DNA of 64,000 nucleotides from Brumimicrobium sp041655765 (lineage in GTDB: Bacteria > Bacteroidota > Bacteroidia > Flavobacteriales_D > Crocinitomicaceae), in assembly GCA_041655765.1 (NCBI GenBank), contig JBBAEU010000005.1, positions 1 through 64,000 of the forward strand. Direction: 5' to 3'. Below are positions 26,965-35,302 of this stretch, piece after piece. Position numbers and translations under genes: made by a program. The notes under the pieces are model-generated. The model searched no databases. It saw only the letters and a program-made list of their open reading frames with translations, and had not been told where the DNA came from. Every line of letters starts with the position of its first letter. The first letter of the stretch is position 1.

Positions 26965-26972
26965 CAAAGATA
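26965..26972 (-). promoter_or_regulatory. Predicted -7 element for hldD
   Basis: The minus strand reads TATCTTTG, an exact octamer match that predicts a leader of about 13 nt. Confidence 0.45.
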
Positions 26973-26996
26973 AGAATTTTAAAAGGTAGAGAATAA

Positions 26997-27031
26997 AAAA
27001 AATCCCAATTTTACAAAAATTGGGATTTTTT
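26997..27031 (-). terminator. Terminator downstream of tig
   Basis: A perfect 12-bp stem, AATCCCAATTTT with AAAATTGGGATT, encloses a 3-nt loop and is flanked by A and T tracts. It lies 22 nt past the tig stop codon. The flanks would let it work in either direction, but only tig reads into it. Confidence 0.8.
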
Positions 27032-27052
27032 AAATTTTATAAAGATAAATCG

Positions 27053-28453
27053 TTATCCGTTTTTATCTTTTGCAATCTCTAAGAATTTATCATAATCAAC
27101 TTCTTCTTCTGTTAATTTCACAGTTTCTTTAAAGAAGTTTAGCATTTTTCTCTCTGCAATGTCATTATAAATTCGTTGGGCTTCTTCTTGGTTAGAAAGA
27201 ACCTGTCCTGCAGATTGCGCTAATTCTTTATCATCAGGTAATGGAATTCCATATTGTTGATATTGATTTGCTAACAAACCTTTAGTATGTTCCAAAACTT
27301 CTTCTTGCTCCACTTTTAAATTGTTAGTTTTAAAAATGTTATTTTGAACCAGTTGCCATTTTAGCCCTTGCGCATAATCATCATATTGTTCTTCAACTTC
27401 TTCCATCGTAACATGGTGGTGATGATGTCCATCATGGTTGTGATTGTGATTATGTGAATTTTGGGAAGTAAATATCCATCGTTTTAAGAACTCATCTGGT
27501 AAAGAAATATTAGCTTTTTCTACCAAATGATTTGTGATGCGTCTGGTTAAGATTTTATCGCTATCGTTTGCAAACATCTTCTCCAAATCATCTTTTACAC
27601 GGACTCTCAACTCTTTTTCAGAAGTTACGTTCCCTTCACCAAATAATTTATCAAAAAGCTCTTGATTCAATTCAGCAGGTTCCATTGTTTTTACTTCTGT
27701 AATTGTCAATTGGAATTTATCAGAGATATTTTCAAGTTCAGATTCGTCAATACCCAACATTGAAGCAGTGTCCTTTCCTCCTCTTGAGATGTTAAAAGGA
27801 TTTACTTCAATTTTATCTCCTACTTTTTTACCTTTGAGTGTCTTCTTCGTTTTTTCGTCTTCAACAAACTCCATAGAAATTGTAGAATTGTTCATAATTC
27901 CACCTTCTTTTATCTCCTTTTTCCCGTCTAATTCAACGAGCTGACCCAATATCATGTCTTTCTCGCCAACTTCTTCAGCTGAAATCAATTTTCCATAACG
28001 ACGCGTTAAATCTTCAACTTGTTTATCGATTAGGGCTTTGTCAACTTTAACTTTCGTATAGTTGAATTTATTTTTGGCAGACAATTTTGTTTCAAACTCT
28101 GGTGACAATCCTATTTCATATACAAACTCAAAAGAATCTGGATTTTCAAAGTCGCCTTTCATTGGAATATCATTCTTTGGCAATGGTTCGCCCAAGATGT
28201 CTAACTTATTCTCATTGATAAAATCATTCAATCCTTTACTTACCAAACGATTTAGCTCATCGCCTAAAACTGTACTTCCGTACTGTCTTTTGATAATTCC
28301 CATTGGGACTTTACCTTTTCTAAATCCTTTAAGGTTTGCATTTTTACGATAATTTTGCAAAGCTTTATCGACATTTTCTTGATAATCTTCCTTTGTAATT
28401 GACACAGTTAAAAGTGCGTTCAAGTCGTCGATATTCTCTCTTGTTACTTCCAT
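27053..28453 (-). CDS. tig: Trigger factor with a histidine-rich insert
   Basis: A 466-residue ribosome-associated chaperone. The N-terminal domain carries the ribosome-docking region GFRKGKVPMGIIKRQYG, which corresponds to the GFRxGKVP signature. The middle domain is FKBP-like but degenerate, and the C-terminal helical chaperone domain is complete. At about residues 331-345 the C-terminal domain contains a run of nine to ten His mixed with Asn, Asp and Gly (HNHNHNHDGHHHHH), an unusual insertion in a helical hairpin. It could bind divalent metal. tRNA-Leu(TAG) lies upstream on the same strand, separated by a terminator. Confidence 0.93.
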   Translation of the reverse strand: MEVTRENIDDLNALLTVSITKEDYQENVDKALQNYRKNANLKGFRKGKVPMGIIKRQYGSTVLGDELNRLVSKGLNDFINENKLDILGEPLPKNDIPMKGDFENPDSFEFVYEIGLSPEFETKLSAKNKFNYTKVKVDKALIDKQVEDLTRRYGKLISAEEVGEKDMILGQLVELDGKKEIKEGGIMNNSTISMEFVEDEKTKKTLKGKKVGDKIEVNPFNISRGGKDTASMLGIDESELENISDKFQLTITEVKTMEPAELNQELFDKLFGEGNVTSEKELRVRVKDDLEKMFANDSDKILTRRITNHLVEKANISLPDEFLKRWIFTSQNSHNHNHNHDGHHHHHVTMEEVEEQYDDYAQGLKWQLVQNNIFKTNNLKVEQEEVLEHTKGLLANQYQQYGIPLPDDKELAQSAGQVLSNQEEAQRIYNDIAERKMLNFFKETVKLTEEEVDYDKFLEIAKDKNG

Positions 28454-28500
28454 ATTAATATTAAATAATCTTTCTTCAATTCAAGCAAAATGCTTTTATA

Positions 28501-28530
28501 CAAAAAATGGTATAAGTAAAACTCATACCA
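28501..28530 (-). terminator. Terminator after tRNA-Leu(TAG)
   Basis: On the minus strand TGGTATGAGT pairs with ACTTATACCA (one G-U pair) around a 3-nt loop and is followed by TTTTTTG. It begins 12 nt past the tRNA 3' end, so tig is probably not co-transcribed with the tRNA. Confidence 0.75.
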
Positions 28531-28541
28531 CTTTTAATTCG

Positions 28542-28623
28542 TGCGGATGAAGGGAGTCGAACCCCCACGCCTCGCGGCATTAGATCCTAAGTCTAACATG
28601 TCTACCAATTCCATCACATCCGC
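28542..28623 (-). tRNA. tRNA-Leu (anticodon TAG)
   Basis: An 82-nt class II tRNA. The acceptor stem is GCGGATG/CATCCGC, the anticodon stem-loop TTAGA-CTTAGGA-TCTAA has anticodon TAG, the variable arm is long, and the T-loop is TTCGACT. The discriminator is A, and CCA is not encoded. Confidence 0.96.
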
Positions 28624-28680
28624 AAATTAAAATATTGAATCGTTATTCAATTTTTTGCTTCTATATATTAAAAGCGGTTG

Positions 28681-28688
28681 CAAACTTA
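28681..28688 (-). promoter_or_regulatory. Predicted -7 element for tRNA-Leu(TAG)
   Basis: The minus strand reads TAAGTTTG, an exact TAnnTTTG match 58 nt upstream of the tRNA 5' end. Confidence 0.45.
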
Positions 28689-28898
28689 GGTATTTTTTTT
28701 TTAATGATACACATTTTTTAAACTTTTATTCGATTTGCGGATAATTATTGGTTTATAAATAATAGTTGTTGGCAAAAAAACTTTTCCCTTCCAAAAAAAA
28801 GCCCATTTTACTCTTCATCCCTTAAAAAATAATGTATCTTCGTATGCCCTTCTCAAGTTTTGAAGGCGAGAAAAAGATAAGATAAAAGTGTGGCAAAT

Positions 28899-29378
28899 AT
28901 GAAAAAAGAATTCAAATACACGTATGAATATTACGAGTCAATAAAAGAACTGTCAGAAGAACAACAAAAAATCATCAAAGCATCAGAAGATGCACGTTCT
29001 ACATCTTATTCTCCTTATTCAAATTTCAAAGTTGGCGCAGCCATATTATTAGAAGACGGAACAATTATTAAAGGTAGTAATCAAGAAAACAAGGCTTACC
29101 CATCAGGATTGTGCGCAGAAAGAGTCGCTTTATTTTCTTACGGTTCACAAGGCCATTCATCCAAAATTAAAATGATAGCAATTGCTGGAGGTGGCGATTT
29201 ACTCGAAAAAAAAGATAATTTTTCTCCGTGTGGTAGCTGTCGCCAAGTAATGGCTGAATACAGCAATATCCAAGAAAAACATTTTGAAATTATTTTATTA
29301 AACCCTGATAGAAGCGTAACTATTTATCAAGGAATTCATCAACTCCTTCCTTTTATCTTTGGAGAAAAACAACTTTAG
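28899..29378 (+). CDS. cdd: Cytidine deaminase
   Basis: A protein of 159 residues from ATG 28899; an in-frame GTG at 28890 would add three. It contains the zinc site of the family: CAERVALF with the catalytic Glu, and PCGSCRQ with two zinc-binding Cys. The substrate-binding SYSPYSNFKVGAAI lies near the N-terminus. It deaminates cytidine and deoxycytidine to uridine forms in pyrimidine salvage. An imperfect -7 box (TATCTTCG, 28835-28842) lies upstream. Confidence 0.93.
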   Translation: MKKEFKYTYEYYESIKELSEEQQKIIKASEDARSTSYSPYSNFKVGAAILLEDGTIIKGSNQENKAYPSGLCAERVALFSYGSQGHSSKIKMIAIAGGGDLLEKKDNFSPCGSCRQVMAEYSNIQEKHFEIILLNPDRSVTIYQGIHQLLPFIFGEKQL

Positions 29379-29435
29379 ATTCATCCCTTTTTAATTTTTA
29401 GTAAAATAAGGCTCTAAAAATATCGATATTCTATC

Positions 29436-29443
29436 TATATTTG
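29436..29443 (+). promoter_or_regulatory. Predicted -7 element for pdhA-pdhC
   Basis: TATATTTG matches the octamer exactly and predicts a leader of about 25 nt before ATG 29472. Confidence 0.5.
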
Positions 29444-29471
29444 TATATCTGAATAAAATTGTAAAAAAAAT

Positions 29472-30527
29472 ATGACAACAAAATCTGCAAAAGCACCGAA
29501 GAAAACGACAAACAAAGCTAGCTCAAATAAAAAGCAGAAATTCTCAAAAGATACGTATGTAAAATGGTATAAAGACATGCTTTTGATGCGGAAATTTGAA
29601 GAAAAATGTAGTCAACTTTATGTACAACAAAAGTTTGGCGGTTTCTTGCATTTGTATATCGGGCAAGAAGCAATTGTAGCAGGAACAGTGAGTGCATCAC
29701 AAAAAGGAGATAAACATATGACAGCTTATAGGGATCATGCGCATCCAATTGGGTTAGGAACTGACGTTCGACCATTGATGGCTGAACTATATGGGCGACA
29801 AACAGGAATTTCAAAAGGGAAAGGTGGTTCTATGCACTTTTTCGACAAAGAGAAAAACTTTTTGGGAGGACATGGAATTGTAGGTGCCCAAATCGCTATG
29901 GGTGCTGGGGTTGCATTTGCTGAAAAATATAACAATACAAAAAACGTAACTTTCGTGTCTTTTGGAGATGGTGCAGCAAGACAAGGGATTTTACACGAAA
30001 CCTTTAACATGGCTATGGCTTGGAAACTTCCTGTTGTTTTTATTCTTGAAAATAATAATTACGCTATGGGAACAGCCGTAGAACGTTCCACAAATGTTTT
30101 TGATATGGCTAAAATCGGGGCAAGCTATGAAATGCCTTCTTATACAGTTGACGGGATGACTCCCGAAGCCGTTCATGAAGCGATTGCGATGGCAGCCGAA
30201 AGAGCACGTAAAGGTGATGGACCTACACTTTTAAATATTAAAACATACAGATACAAAGGACATTCAATGTCTGACCCTGGGAAATATAGAACCAAAGAAG
30301 AAGTTAAAGAATATCAAGCACAAGATCCGATAGAACACGTTTTAGATATTATAAAAAAGGAAAAATTCTTGACTGAAAAAGAAATTAAAGATATTCAAGA
30401 CTGGGTGAAAAAAGAAGTGGAGGAAGCAGTAGAATTTGCTGAAAACTCACCTTTCCCAGAGCCAGAAGAATTATACAAAGATGTATATAAAACAGAGGGA
30501 TACCCTTTTATTATTGAGAACAATTAG
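29472..30527 (+). CDS. pdhA: Pyruvate dehydrogenase E1 component, alpha subunit
   Basis: A 351-residue thiamine-diphosphate-dependent decarboxylase subunit. After a basic Lys/Ala-rich N-terminus it has YIGQEAIVAG, HRxH-type AYRDHAHPIG, and the TPP motif GDGAARQG ... NN, in which VSFGDGAARQGILHE leads to ILENNNYAMG. The phosphorylation-loop-like YRYKGHSMSDP is also present. It acts with an E1-beta subunit in oxidative decarboxylation of pyruvate. The beta subunit gene is not in the window; E2 follows after 31 nt. Confidence 0.95.
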   Translation: MTTKSAKAPKKTTNKASSNKKQKFSKDTYVKWYKDMLLMRKFEEKCSQLYVQQKFGGFLHLYIGQEAIVAGTVSASQKGDKHMTAYRDHAHPIGLGTDVRPLMAELYGRQTGISKGKGGSMHFFDKEKNFLGGHGIVGAQIAMGAGVAFAEKYNNTKNVTFVSFGDGAARQGILHETFNMAMAWKLPVVFILENNNYAMGTAVERSTNVFDMAKIGASYEMPSYTVDGMTPEAVHEAIAMAAERARKGDGPTLLNIKTYRYKGHSMSDPGKYRTKEEVKEYQAQDPIEHVLDIIKKEKFLTEKEIKDIQDWVKKEVEEAVEFAENSPFPEPEELYKDVYKTEGYPFIIENN

Positions 30528-30558
30528 AAATAAAAGTGAAGAATATAAACAGAAAAAT

Positions 30559-31839
30559 ATGGCAGAAGTAGTTGTAATGCCGAAGTTATCAGACACCATG
30601 GAAGAAGGTGTGGTAGCAGAATGGCATAAAAAAGTAGGAGACAAAGTAGAATCTGGTGAATTATTGGCCGAAATCGAAACAGATAAGGCAACAATGGAAT
30701 TTGAATCTTTCTACGATGGAACATTACTATACATAGGTGTACCAAAAGGTGAAACAGCACCAATCAACCATGTTTTAGCAATTATCGGAGAAGAAGGAGA
30801 AGATGTTGAAAAACTAGTAAAAGAAGCCGAAGCTAAATACAATACTGGTGAAAAAGCTGTAGAATCTACCCCTGAACAACCCAAAGAAGTTGTTATTACA
30901 GAAGAGAAAAAAGAAGAGCGAGTTATTTCCGCTCCAGTTCAAACAAAAACTGCACAACCTGCCATTACACAAGTCAATGATAGAGTTAATGCGTCTCCAT
31001 TGGCAAAGAAATTAGCAGAAGAAAGAGGAATTGATTTAAGCACTGTAATTGGAACTGGTGAAAATGGGCGAATTGTAAAAAGAGATATTGAACATTATGT
31101 TCCTTACGAACGTCCAGCGGGAGTACCACAAATCAGTCCTGTTGGTGGAAGCATGGAAGAATCTTTTACTGAAGAAAATGTTTCACAAATGCGTAAAACC
31201 ATTGCTAAAAGATTATCTGAAAGTAAATTTACAGCACCCCATTTCTATTTAACAATGGAAATTGATATGGATAATGCTATATCTGCTAGAAAAGCTGTAA
31301 ATGCTAATAAAGACATTCGTATTTCGTTCAATGATATGGTCATCAAAGCGATTGCGATGTCGCTTAAAAAACATCCTGCCGTTAATAGCGCTTGGATGGG
31401 CGATAAAATTCGTAGAAACGAGCATATTCACATTGGAGTAGCGGTTGCTGTAAATGAAGGTTTGCTTGTTCCTGTAATTCGTTTTGCAGACAGTAAAGGA
31501 ATGATGCAAATCGGTTCTGAAGTGAAAGAACTTGCTGAAAAGGCAAGAAATAAAAAACTTCAACCCCATGAATGGGAAGGAAATACATTTACCATCTCTA
31601 ACCTTGGGATGTATGGAATTGAAGAGTTTACAGCAATTATCAATGCACCAGATAGTTGTATCTTAGCTGTTGGCGCAATTAAACAAACACCAGTCGTAAA
31701 AGATGGAGAAATTGTACCTGGAAATATAATGAAAGTAACTTTATCTTGTGATCACAGGGTTGTGGACGGAGCAACAGGTTCTGAATTCTTAAATACATTT
31801 AAGAGATATATGGAAAATCCTGTAATGATGTTGGTGTAA
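30559..31839 (+). CDS. pdhC: Pyruvate dehydrogenase E2 (dihydrolipoyllysine acetyltransferase)
   Basis: A protein of 426 residues starting at ATG 30559 (MAEVVVMPKLSDTMEEG). The longer in-frame start at 30436 lies inside pdhA and is rejected. It has one lipoyl domain at about 1-80, with the lipoyl-Lys in ETDKATMEFES, a flexible linker, and a peripheral-subunit-binding domain at about 145-180 (VNASPLAKKLAEERGIDL). The acyltransferase core follows, ending with the catalytic DHRVVDGATGSEFL. It transfers the acetyl group to CoA. A terminator follows the stop. Confidence 0.95.
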   Translation: MAEVVVMPKLSDTMEEGVVAEWHKKVGDKVESGELLAEIETDKATMEFESFYDGTLLYIGVPKGETAPINHVLAIIGEEGEDVEKLVKEAEAKYNTGEKAVESTPEQPKEVVITEEKKEERVISAPVQTKTAQPAITQVNDRVNASPLAKKLAEERGIDLSTVIGTGENGRIVKRDIEHYVPYERPAGVPQISPVGGSMEESFTEENVSQMRKTIAKRLSESKFTAPHFYLTMEIDMDNAISARKAVNANKDIRISFNDMVIKAIAMSLKKHPAVNSAWMGDKIRRNEHIHIGVAVAVNEGLLVPVIRFADSKGMMQIGSEVKELAEKARNKKLQPHEWEGNTFTISNLGMYGIEEFTAIINAPDSCILAVGAIKQTPVVKDGEIVPGNIMKVTLSCDHRVVDGATGSEFLNTFKRYMENPVMMLV

Positions 31840-31861
31840 ATCGAAATGGATATAAAAATAT

Positions 31862-31894
31862 AAATAGGAATTCTAAAGGTTCCTATTTTCTTTT
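31862..31894 (+). terminator. Terminator after pdhC
   Basis: AAATAGGAA and TTCCTATTT form a 9-bp stem around a 9-nt loop, followed by a T-rich stretch. It begins 23 nt after the pdhC stop. Confidence 0.7.
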
Positions 31895-31932
31895 GATATA
31901 AATTGTATGATACTTTTAAAGATCAGGCATAA

Positions 31933-31964
31933 TAAAAAAAGCCGTCGGTGTTCGACAGCTTTTT
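31933..31964 (-). terminator. Terminator after ndk
   Basis: On the minus strand AAAAAGCTGTCG pairs with CGACGGCTTTTT (one G-U pair) around a 5-nt loop, followed by more T residues. It lies 22 nt beyond the ndk stop. Confidence 0.78.
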
Positions 31965-31985
31965 ATTACCAGTATAAATAACAAA

Positions 31986-32408
31986 TTATCCTACCACTTC
32001 TTCTGGTGAGAAATGGAAATCTCCTTCAATTTTTGCGTTTTTGTCTGAATCAGAACCGTGTACTGCATTCTCCCCTACTGAAGTTGCATATTTTTTACGG
32101 ATTGTTCCTTCAGCTGCTTCTGCAGGATTTGTTGCACCAATCAGTTTGCGAAAATCTTCAACTGCATTTTCTTTTTCTAAAATTGCTGCCACAATTGGTC
32201 CTGAAGTCATAAACTCAACCAATTCACTATAAAAAGGACGTTCTTTGTGTACTTCGTAAAATTTCTTCGCTTGTTCTTCAGTTAATTGTCTGTATTTCAT
32301 TGCAACAATTTTAAAACCTCCATCTGTCATCATTTGAAGAATGTTTCCAATATTACCTGCCCTTACTGCATCAGGTTTAATCATTGTAAAAGTTCTGTTT
32401 CCTGCCAT
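31986..32408 (-). CDS. ndk: Nucleoside diphosphate kinase
   Basis: A 140-residue enzyme that transfers the gamma-phosphate of ATP to nucleoside diphosphates. It starts with TFTMIKPDAVRAGNIG, contains RPFYSELVEFMTSGP, and carries the phosphohistidine motif NAVHGSDS. Length and motifs are standard. A -7 octamer and a terminator suggest a single-gene transcript. Confidence 0.96.
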   Translation of the reverse strand: MAGNRTFTMIKPDAVRAGNIGNILQMMTDGGFKIVAMKYRQLTEEQAKKFYEVHKERPFYSELVEFMTSGPIVAAILEKENAVEDFRKLIGATNPAEAAEGTIRKKYATSVGENAVHGSDSDKNAKIEGDFHFSPEEVVG

Positions 32409-32453
32409 TTTAGTTTATTTTACTAATTTATTAATTCTTATTATTTCGTGGCG

Positions 32454-32461
32454 CAAAAATA
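32454..32461 (-). promoter_or_regulatory. Predicted -7 element for ndk
   Basis: The minus strand reads TATTTTTG, an exact TAnnTTTG match 46 nt upstream of the ndk ATG. Confidence 0.45.
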
Positions 32462-32616
32462 GTCATTCGAAATTGAATTTCACATATATTGTTTACTTTT
32501 TGTTCAAAATTAAATCCTAAAATTTGTAAAATAACTAAATTATTTTATTAGTTTAGCTATGAAAATCTTATTTAAAGTAAGTAAGATAATTATTTAACAC
32601 TAAAAAACTTAAAATT

Positions 32617-33009
32617 ATGAACTGGTATTTAAAGGTAATAAAACAGTACGCTGATTTTAAAGGACGTGCAAGAAGAAAAGAATTTTGGATGTTTGCCCTA
32701 ATTAACCTTATTATTAGCACAGTCCTCAATGCAATTGACATGAGTCTTGGAACAATTATCTTAGGATTAATATATTCTCTTTTCGTCTTAATTCCTGGAA
32801 TTGCAGTTGGGGCAAGAAGACTTCATGACATCGGGAAAAGTGGTTGGATGTTATTGGTAGCATTGATTCCTGTTATTGGAGCTATTTGGTTAATCGTATT
32901 ATTTGTTCAAGACAGTCAGCCTGGAAGCAATGAATATGGTCCAAATCCAAAAGAAATCGGTCAAAACCCAGACAATTCTGTTTTAGATGACGGTTTGAGA
33001 ACAGAATAA
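32617..33009 (+). CDS. DUF805 family inner-membrane protein
   Basis: A 130-residue protein with the DUF805 (YhaH/YhaI) pattern: N-terminal YLKVIKQYADFKGRARRKEF, three or four hydrophobic helices, GARRLHDIGKSGWMLL between helices, and a terminal GPNP(K)-type motif. The function of the family is not established. A TTTG at 32523 and TAGTTTAG at 32549 resemble a promoter, with one mismatch in the -7 box. Confidence 0.88.
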   Translation: MNWYLKVIKQYADFKGRARRKEFWMFALINLIISTVLNAIDMSLGTIILGLIYSLFVLIPGIAVGARRLHDIGKSGWMLLVALIPVIGAIWLIVLFVQDSQPGSNEYGPNPKEIGQNPDNSVLDDGLRTE

Positions 33010-33072
33010 ATCTAATCATAGATTTATCGATTAGATATCGAGGGCAAAAATCTCTTACTTAGCTCTAATTTG

Positions 33073-33080
33073 TATATTTG
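33073..33080 (+). promoter_or_regulatory. Predicted -7 element for the deacetylase/GNAT pair
   Basis: TATATTTG matches the octamer exactly, 36 nt before ATG 33116. Confidence 0.45.
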
Positions 33081-33115
33081 TTAATTAACTCATCTCTTTA
33101 GGGGTTTAAATTTGA

Positions 33116-34114
33116 ATGACTTTGGGAATTGTTAAAGACATTTTATATAAAGTATCTAATAAGAGATTTTTGTCTTTTTTTAAAAATCAAAGTATTTTTC
33201 CTTACTATCACATAGTTAATGATAGTAAAGTAGCACATATTGAATATTTATATCCATTTAAAAATCACAAGCAATTTACAGATGATTTAGAGGTTTTGAC
33301 AAAACATTTTCAACCGTTGAACCCCAAAAATATTATAAGCAACAAAGCGTCTAAAAACACTTTTTTACTTACTTTTGATGATGGCTTACAAGAAATTTAC
33401 TCAGTTATCTATCCCACATTAAAGAAATTCAATCTGAGTGCTATATTTTTTATTAACCCAGATTTTGTAGATAACAAAAAAGGGTTACATAAGCACTTTT
33501 CCAGCATTATCATTTCTTATTTAAGCAATAACGGCTTCGGAAAATCAACGTTGGATGCCATTAGTCAAAAATTATCATTTACATATAATTCTATAGAAGA
33601 TTTTAAGAAAAAATTGATAAACATTAAATTCTCTCAGAAAGAAAAAATTGATGAAATATGCTCATTCTTAAATATCGATACAGAATCTTATCTAAAAGAG
33701 CATAAGCTATATGTAACAAAAGAGCAAATTCAGGAAATGATTGACGACGGCTTTTATTTTGGTGGTCATACAATGTCTCATCCTCCTTTAGAACAATTAT
33801 CGCACGAAGAACAAAAGAGGGAGATTATCGATTCTATAGATTGGTTAAAAGAAAATTTTAACATTAACTATTCATTTTTTTCATTTCCATACTCAGATAA
33901 GACTGTTTCCAAAAAGCTAATACTCGAATTATTTGAATATGATAATAACTTAAGACTCTTTGGTAATTCAGGATTAAAGAAAGATATTGATAAGAGAATT
34001 ATTCAAAGGTTTTCATTAGAAAATCCACAAAAGCAAATAGAAAAAAGAATCGTTACTGAAAATCTTTATAAATATTTTAATATATTAGTTGGAAAATACA
34101 AGGTTAAAAGATAA
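33116..34114 (+). CDS. Polysaccharide deacetylase family protein
   Basis: A 332-residue NodB-like deacetylase with no evident signal peptide. Motif 1, TFDDG, is in FLLTFDDGLQE near residue 85. Motif 2, HTMSHP, near residue 220, carries the two metal-binding His. FSFPYSD near 265 resembles motif 3. An insertion of about 80 residues separates motifs 1 and 2. Such cytoplasmic-looking members often act on lipid-linked or capsular sugar precursors. The GNAT gene starts at the next base after its stop, so the pair is translationally coupled. Base composition is lower in GC than the neighbours. Confidence 0.85.
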   Translation: MTLGIVKDILYKVSNKRFLSFFKNQSIFPYYHIVNDSKVAHIEYLYPFKNHKQFTDDLEVLTKHFQPLNPKNIISNKASKNTFLLTFDDGLQEIYSVIYPTLKKFNLSAIFFINPDFVDNKKGLHKHFSSIIISYLSNNGFGKSTLDAISQKLSFTYNSIEDFKKKLINIKFSQKEKIDEICSFLNIDTESYLKEHKLYVTKEQIQEMIDDGFYFGGHTMSHPPLEQLSHEEQKREIIDSIDWLKENFNINYSFFSFPYSDKTVSKKLILELFEYDNNLRLFGNSGLKKDIDKRIIQRFSLENPQKQIEKRIVTENLYKYFNILVGKYKVKR

Positions 34115-35227
34115 ATGGTAGAGATTAAGAAAATTTACAGAAAAGATATTTTAAGTCTATTAGATGATAATGAATTTTGGAATCACTCATTTTTATCAAT
34201 AAGCAAACACCGCCTTTATGCTCATTACCTAAACCCAATAATTGAGGACGACGACATTGTTATGTTACTGTCATATCTAGATAATGAGCTTGTTGGTTAT
34301 ATGGGATTATTTACTGACAAAATAAAAATAAACCACCAGATAGAAAAAATTGGATGGCTTTCGACTTGGTGGGTGCACCCTAAAACCAAAGGTACTGGAG
34401 TTGGAAGAAAAATTTTAGAAACCATGTATTCTGAAAACAATGGGAAAATTGGTATTTCTCAATTCACTCCAAGTGCAAAAAGAGTTTACGATAAATCAGG
34501 CTACTTTACAACTTTAAAAGAAAGCATTGGAATAAAAGCTGTATTGAGGAGTAACTTAACTTTCGTGCTACCATCACTTTTCCCTAAATTAAGAAAAACG
34601 AAAGGATTTCTAAATCAAATTGATAACTTTTTAAATATTTTCATTAATCTAAAATTAATTATTCAAAATAAAATAATACGAAAAAGTTTGAATAATATAT
34701 CGCTAGAATACGTAAACACAATTGATTCGGAAACATTAAATATAATCAATAAATACAACAAAGCAGACCTCTCTTTTAAAGGAAAAGATTTTTTTGAATG
34801 GTTGAAAGCATATAATTGGGTACAAAAAGCACCTTTATTAGAACTTACAAATAAGGACAAATATGAATTTTCAATGTATGATTATGAATTTGAATACTCT
34901 TTAATTAAAATAAGAAAAGATCGATCTTGCATTGGATTTATTGTTTTGCAAAAAAGAAATTATGTTACAAAAGTATTGTTTACTTATTTTGACAATAAAA
35001 AGCATATCGATGATGTCGCAGCCATCATAAAACTACAAGCTATTAGACAAAACACCAGAGAAATTATTTGCTATGATAAAGCAATATCTCAGAATCTTAA
35101 AAAATCAAACATATTCCTTTACAAAACAAAAAAAGTTAAACATTCAATTATTTCTAAAGACTTCAATTCAACCAACTTTGAGGATATTAGAATGAATTTT
35201 GGTGATGGAGATTGCTCTTTTGCTTAA
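34115..35227 (+). CDS. GNAT-family N-acetyltransferase with C-terminal extension
   Basis: A 370-residue protein. The first 150 residues are a GNAT domain with strands around LVGYMGLFTD and STWWVHP, and the acetyl-CoA pyrophosphate loop TKGTGVGRKIL. The remaining 220 residues may be a second, degenerate GNAT-like or unknown domain; the segment GFIVLQKRN resembles a core strand. Paired without spacing to a polysaccharide deacetylase, it may acylate an amino sugar exposed by deacetylation. That role is inferred from context only. Confidence 0.72.
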   Translation: MVEIKKIYRKDILSLLDDNEFWNHSFLSISKHRLYAHYLNPIIEDDDIVMLLSYLDNELVGYMGLFTDKIKINHQIEKIGWLSTWWVHPKTKGTGVGRKILETMYSENNGKIGISQFTPSAKRVYDKSGYFTTLKESIGIKAVLRSNLTFVLPSLFPKLRKTKGFLNQIDNFLNIFINLKLIIQNKIIRKSLNNISLEYVNTIDSETLNIINKYNKADLSFKGKDFFEWLKAYNWVQKAPLLELTNKDKYEFSMYDYEFEYSLIKIRKDRSCIGFIVLQKRNYVTKVLFTYFDNKKHIDDVAAIIKLQAIRQNTREIICYDKAISQNLKKSNIFLYKTKKVKHSIISKDFNSTNFEDIRMNFGDGDCSFA

Positions 35228-35302
35228 TTATTTTTGTATATTTATATCTTAGTTCGATTATTAAATTGAATTAAGGTTTATAATAATCTAATACATTATT
35301 GA

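Noticed and set aside
30436..30558. Longer N-terminus of pdhC from an ATG inside pdhA
   Set aside because: The extension has no homology-like features; the lipoyl domain begins at ATG 30559.
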